Assembly: GCA_002480015.1 (NCBI GenBank)
Contig: DLQD01000122.1
Span: 1-26,842, forward strand
From: Opitutia bacterium UBA7441
Lineage (GTDB): Bacteria; Verrucomicrobiota; Verrucomicrobiia; Opitutales; Coraliomargaritaceae
Reading direction: 5' to 3'
DNA length: 26,842 bases
Below the pieces are notes generated by a model. It ran no database searches, was not told where the DNA came from, and saw nothing but the letters and a program-made list of their open reading frames with translations. The translations under genes were made by a program, and so were the position numbers. Shown here in pieces: positions 23,341 to 26,842 of this stretch (position 1 is its first letter; every line of letters begins with the position of its first letter).

Positions 23341-25554
23341 GTGAAAATAAGTAACAAAGCCATCCAATCCATCACCAGTGTGAAGTCCGTACAACCGCAC
23401 GCTGTTTTGGGTATGCACCCACACATAAAAGGTAAGGTCAATTGTCTGGTCGTGCGCGCCTATGTGGATGATGCCAAAAGTTGTGAGCTGGTTGATGTTG
23501 CCAATGCAGAGGGTCCCCGTTACAAGCTGCAGCGCTTGACCAAAGACGGTTTCTTCGAAGGCATTATAGAAGACCGCGACGAAGTCTTCAAATATCGGCT
23601 TCGGATTGAGCGCTTCAACGGCGAGATTCGCCAGTTTTTTGATCCGTATAGTTTTCTTCCAACGCTTTCGGAGCATGACGTCTACCTCTTCAGTGAAGGG
23701 AGCGACCATTTCCTGCACAGGAAAATGGGTGCGCACATCCGCACGATCGACGGTGTCATCGGTGTCTCTTTCGCGGTCTGGGCACCCAACGCCGAGCGTG
23801 TTTCCGTGGTCGGCGACTTCAACCACTGGGATGGGCACTACCATCCAATGCGCAGTCTTGGGGCTTCGGGTATATGGGAGCTGTTTATTCCGGGGCTCGA
23901 GTCGGGAATGAAGTATAAATACGAGATTGGCTCTCGTCACGGCTTCCCTCTGCTTAAGACCGATCCTTACGGCACTTTTTTCGAAGCGCCTCCCTACAAC
24001 GCATCGATCATTTGCTCGGTCGATGACAGCTACGAATGGAACGATGCCGAGTGGATTGAACACCGCGCCAAGAGTGACTGGAAGAATCAACCAATCTCGG
24101 TCTACGAAATGCATGTAGGCTCTTGGAAATCGGTCGTGGAGGATGCCGCCCGCCCACTCAGTTATCGTGAGTTGGCCATCGAACTTGTCGAATACCTGAA
24201 GGATATGCGCTACACGCACGTTGAATTCATGCCGCTCTCTGAGCACCCATTCGATGGTTCATGGGGCTATCAAGTCACCGGCTTCTTTGCGCCGACCTAC
24301 CGCTTCGGCTCTCCGGAGGACTTCATGTATCTGGTCGATGTTCTCCATCAAAATGAGATCGGTGTAATCATGGACTGGGTGCCTGCTCACTTTCCAACCG
24401 ACAGTTTTGCCTTGTCCCAATTCGACGGCACCGCGCTCTACGAGCATGCTGACCCGCGTCAAGGCTTCCACCAGGACTGGGGCACGCTGATCTTTAACTA
24501 CGGACGCAACGAAGTGCGCGGCTTCCTTATCGCCTCTGCATTGGCCTGGTGCGAGCGCTACCATATCGACGGTCTGCGTGTGGATGCGGTGGCCTCCATG
24601 CTCTACTTAGATTATTCACGTGAGGAGGGACAATGGATTCCGAACCAGCACGGTGGTCGGGAGAATCTTGAGGCGATCGATTTTCTGCGCAAGACGAACG
24701 ATCTAGTGCACAAATATTACCCTGGTACTTTGCTGATTGCCGAAGAATCCACCGCCTTCCCTGGCGTAACTAAACCTACCTCGGAGGGAGGACTCGGCTT
24801 TGATCTCAAGTGGAACATGGGTTGGATGCACGACACACTCGAATACTTTCAAAAAGACCCCATTTATCGTAAGTATGAGCACCACCAGCTTTCCTTCGGT
24901 ATGCTTTACCAGTATTCGGAGAACTTCACGCAAGTCTTCTCCCATGACGAGATTGTCCATGGTAAGCGCTCCATGCTCCTTAAGATGCCAGGAGAACCGA
25001 TCTCCAATAAAGCGCACCAGTTGCGCTTGCTCTACGGGCTTATGTGGATGTGGCCGGGTAAAAAAACGCTCTTCATGGGCAGCGATTTTGGGCAGTCGGC
25101 CGAGTGGAACTATAATAAAAGTCTCGATTGGCACCTACTTCAGTATCTCGATCACCACGGTATCCAGATGGTCGTGCGCGACCTTAATCGACTTTATCAG
25201 GAAATCCCCAGCCTCGCGACGGGCGACAATCGCCCCGAGGGATTCGAGTGGATCAACTGCACCGATGCCGAAAATAGCATTCTCACCTTCCTTCGTAAGG
25301 CTGATGCGCCGACGGATGATCTCACCGCTGTGGGCAACTTCACTCCTGTGCTGCGCGAGGGCTTCCGAGTCGGCGTGCCACACTTGGGATTTTGGAAGGA
25401 AATACTCAACACAGACGCCAAGGAATACGGAGGCCTCGGCTTCGGTAACAACGGTGGCGTTCTGGCCGAAGCAGTTGAGTGGGATGGACGCCCGTATTCT
25501 ATTAAACTCGACTTGCCGCCGCAATCGATGAGCGTATTTCGCTATCAAGGTTAA
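23341..25554 (+). CDS. glgB: 1,4-alpha-glucan branching enzyme
   Basis: A 737-residue GH13 branching enzyme introducing alpha-1,6 branches into glycogen. The N-terminal PHAVLGMHPH module is followed by CBM48 (about 130-220; FAVWAPNAERVSVVGDFNHW) and the catalytic barrel: YEMHVGSWK, nucleophile D415 in DGLRVDAVAS, acid/base E468 in LLIAEESTAFPGV and D536 in FSHDEIVHGK. C-terminal beta domain from about 640. No ATG lies near the start; GTG 23341 or TTG 23323 are the candidates, neither with a clear Shine-Dalgarno, and the frame is closed by TGA at 23251. It is divergent from the pntAB-like gene, with promoters expected in 23215-23340, where I see no consensus. Confidence 0.96.
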   Translation: MKISNKAIQSITSVKSVQPHAVLGMHPHIKGKVNCLVVRAYVDDAKSCELVDVANAEGPRYKLQRLTKDGFFEGIIEDRDEVFKYRLRIERFNGEIRQFFDPYSFLPTLSEHDVYLFSEGSDHFLHRKMGAHIRTIDGVIGVSFAVWAPNAERVSVVGDFNHWDGHYHPMRSLGASGIWELFIPGLESGMKYKYEIGSRHGFPLLKTDPYGTFFEAPPYNASIICSVDDSYEWNDAEWIEHRAKSDWKNQPISVYEMHVGSWKSVVEDAARPLSYRELAIELVEYLKDMRYTHVEFMPLSEHPFDGSWGYQVTGFFAPTYRFGSPEDFMYLVDVLHQNEIGVIMDWVPAHFPTDSFALSQFDGTALYEHADPRQGFHQDWGTLIFNYGRNEVRGFLIASALAWCERYHIDGLRVDAVASMLYLDYSREEGQWIPNQHGGRENLEAIDFLRKTNDLVHKYYPGTLLIAEESTAFPGVTKPTSEGGLGFDLKWNMGWMHDTLEYFQKDPIYRKYEHHQLSFGMLYQYSENFTQVFSHDEIVHGKRSMLLKMPGEPISNKAHQLRLLYGLMWMWPGKKTLFMGSDFGQSAEWNYNKSLDWHLLQYLDHHGIQMVVRDLNRLYQEIPSLATGDNRPEGFEWINCTDAENSILTFLRKADAPTDDLTAVGNFTPVLREGFRVGVPHLGFWKEILNTDAKEYGGLGFGNNGGVLAEAVEWDGRPYSIKLDLPPQSMSVFRYQG

Positions 25555-25589
25555 CCGTTATAGTTTTTATTAAAAACGTTCGGTTAGCC
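25549..25589 (+). terminator. Hairpin spanning the glgB stop codon, probable terminator or stability element
   Basis: GGTTAACCG (25549-25557) pairs with CGGTTAGCC (25581-25589, one G-T), and inside GTTTTT/AAAAAC (25563-25568 with 25572-25577) forms a second stem with an ATT loop. The stop codon lies in the 5' arm. There is no T-run 3' of the outer stem. Polarity toward slyX is plausible. Confidence 0.5.
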
Positions 25590-25661
25590 TGCTGGTCAAA
25601 CGGGTTGTCTTCAATTCAGTCCTAATCCAGCGTATGTGCACTCGTTGCACCCCGCTATAAA

Positions 25662-25883
25662 ATGTCAAACTCCATCGAATTACTACAGTTACTTGAAAGC
25701 CGTATCGCCCATTTGCAAAAACATGTTGAAGAGCAAGACGCTGAGATATTCCAACTTTCCAAACGAATCGATACGTTAGTCAAAGTCGCGAAAGAGCAAA
25801 AGGCACAGCTCGCCGCCGTGGCCGAACTCAACTCGAGTAACACGGATGACATGCCCGCGGATGAGAAACCGCCGCATTATTAG
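25662..25883 (+). CDS. slyX: SlyX-family small coiled-coil protein
   Basis: A 73-residue protein with a heptad-rich helix over residues 4-55 (LLESRIAHLQKHVEEQDAEI, QLSKRIDTLVKVAKEQKAQL) and the family's C-terminal signature DEKPPHY. SlyX function is unknown; it is a small cytosolic coiled-coil protein widespread in Gram-negatives. It lies 107 bases after glgB and 60 bases before menB. Confidence 0.88.
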   Translation: MSNSIELLQLLESRIAHLQKHVEEQDAEIFQLSKRIDTLVKVAKEQKAQLAAVAELNSSNTDDMPADEKPPHY

Positions 25884-25943
25884 GCTTACAGATTCTCGTT
25901 CAAGACGGTTGTCTTTGCCCGATTTCGCGTTCTATCTGTTTAT

Positions 25944-26777
25944 ATGGAATGGAAACAAGTACGCGAGTTTGAAGATATCCTCTACGAAAAGTGCGATGGT
26001 ATCGCCAAGGTGACGATTAACCGCCCGCACCGTCGCAACGCCTTTACCCCTGATACCGTGGCGGAGATGATCGAAGCCTTCTCTGATGCGAAAGATGATA
26101 TCTCTATAGGGGTTGTATTGCTCACGGGTTTCAACCCTCAGACGGACGGCAAATTCGCTTTCTGCGCGGGCGGCGATCAAAAAATCCGAGGCCACAAAGC
26201 GGGTGGTTATGTGGGTAAAGACGGCGTGCCACGGCTCAATGTGCTCGATCTGCAGAAGCTCATCCGATCCATGCCTAAGGTGGTCATCGCGCTGGTCGCC
26301 GGCTACGCGATCGGCGGCGGCCACGTCCTGCACGTCGTCTGCGATATGACGATTGCGGCGGACAATGCTGTCTTCGGTCAGACGGGTCCCAAGGTCGGTA
26401 GTTTCGACGGTGGTTTTGGCTCCAGCTATCTCGCACGCATTGTTGGGCATAAAAAAGCACGTGAGATCTGGTATCTTTGCCGCCAATACAATGCCCAGGA
26501 AGCGCTAGACATGGGCTTAGTCAACAAAGTCGTGCCCTACCAAGATCTCGAAGCTGAAGGTGTGCAATGGGCCAGCGAGATTTTGCAACACAGCCCACTT
26601 TCGATCCGTTGTCTTAAATCGGCCTTCAATGCCGATGTCGATGGCCAGCAAGGCTTACAAGAACTGGCTGGTAACGCGACCTTGCTCTATTATCTAACGG
26701 AGGAGGGTGAAGAAGGGCGTAAGGCATGGAACGAAAAGCGTCCGCCCGCCTATAAAAAGTATCCTTGGCTACCTTAG
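25944..26777 (+). CDS. menB: 1,4-dihydroxy-2-naphthoyl-CoA synthase
   Basis: A 277-residue crotonase-fold enzyme of menaquinone synthesis that closes the ring of o-succinylbenzoyl-CoA. Diagnostic segments are TINRPHRRNAFTP, FCAGGDQKIRG, VAGYAIGGGHVLHVVCDM, FGQTGPKVGSFDGGFGSSYL, WYLCRQYNAQEALDMGLVN and LQELAGNATLLYYLTEEG. The QTGPK form (Gly rather than Asp) marks the type I enzymes, which use bicarbonate as catalytic base. Length is normal. The other men genes are not in the window. The 65 bases after the stop show no feature. Confidence 0.97.
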   Translation: MEWKQVREFEDILYEKCDGIAKVTINRPHRRNAFTPDTVAEMIEAFSDAKDDISIGVVLLTGFNPQTDGKFAFCAGGDQKIRGHKAGGYVGKDGVPRLNVLDLQKLIRSMPKVVIALVAGYAIGGGHVLHVVCDMTIAADNAVFGQTGPKVGSFDGGFGSSYLARIVGHKKAREIWYLCRQYNAQEALDMGLVNKVVPYQDLEAEGVQWASEILQHSPLSIRCLKSAFNADVDGQQGLQELAGNATLLYYLTEEGEEGRKAWNEKRPPAYKKYPWLP

Positions 26778-26842
26778 CCTATTGACCCGCACTCACCTGC
26801 AGCTGATTTTTACTGAGCGTAAGCCCTCGGATTTATTTTCAT

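Noticed and set aside
26778..26842. Possible minus-strand start (CAT) at the very end of the window
   Set aside because: The frame meets a stop after ten codons, so no gene can be supported.

Overview
The window looks like a marine or aquatic member of the Verrucomicrobiota, probably class Opitutae (Coraliomargarita/Lentimonas-like). The reasons are a planctomycete-verrucomicrobial (PV) type bacterial microcompartment (BMC) operon, a Gram-negative envelope gene (lptD-like), moderately high GC, and many starts without a clear Shine-Dalgarno. The taxonomic call is inference from gene content, not from a marker gene.

Region 1 (1-7717, + strand) is a BMC operon for L-fucose/L-rhamnose-type deoxysugar catabolism, and the window opens inside it. 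In order: pduL (5' end cut off), two BMC-H shell genes, a divergent acetate kinase homologue, a third BMC-H, a BMC-P, a CoA-acylating aldehyde dehydrogenase, two more BMC-P (ATGA overlap), a class II sugar-phosphate aldolase with tail extensions at both ends, and a malate dehydrogenase. The likely route is: aldolase makes lactaldehyde (+DHAP) from the sugar 1-phosphate; the aldehyde dehydrogenase makes lactyl-CoA; PduL makes lactyl-phosphate; the kinase homologue would make lactate + ATP; the dehydrogenase may recycle NAD. Only BMC-H and BMC-P shell genes are visible, with no BMC-T trimer. Several intercistronic gaps carry long hairpins, two of them sharing a sequence block.

Region 2 (7755-12873) holds a LysR-family regulator divergent from dabB and dabA, which encode a DAB-type inorganic-carbon uptake system. 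The dabB-dabA gap contains a long stacked inverted repeat.

Region 3 (12967-16836, +) has a SCO-family copper chaperone, two membrane-anchored proteins of unknown function (one with a repeated His/Met-rich motif suggesting metal handling) and a DUF2851 protein. A strong bidirectional terminator (16913-16944) separates it from the next block.

Region 4 (16965-23214, - strand) is housekeeping: trxA, a proline/alanine-rich protein with one C-terminal membrane segment, a small conserved-looking protein overlapping scpA, scpA, an lptD-like gene without cysteines, alr, tsaB, and a short orphan pntAB-like gene that lacks its last membrane helix and overlaps tsaB.

Region 5 (23341-26777, +) has glgB, slyX-like and menB. 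No stretch above 300 bases is gene-free. No tRNA, rRNA, CRISPR array, insertion sequence or prophage gene was seen.
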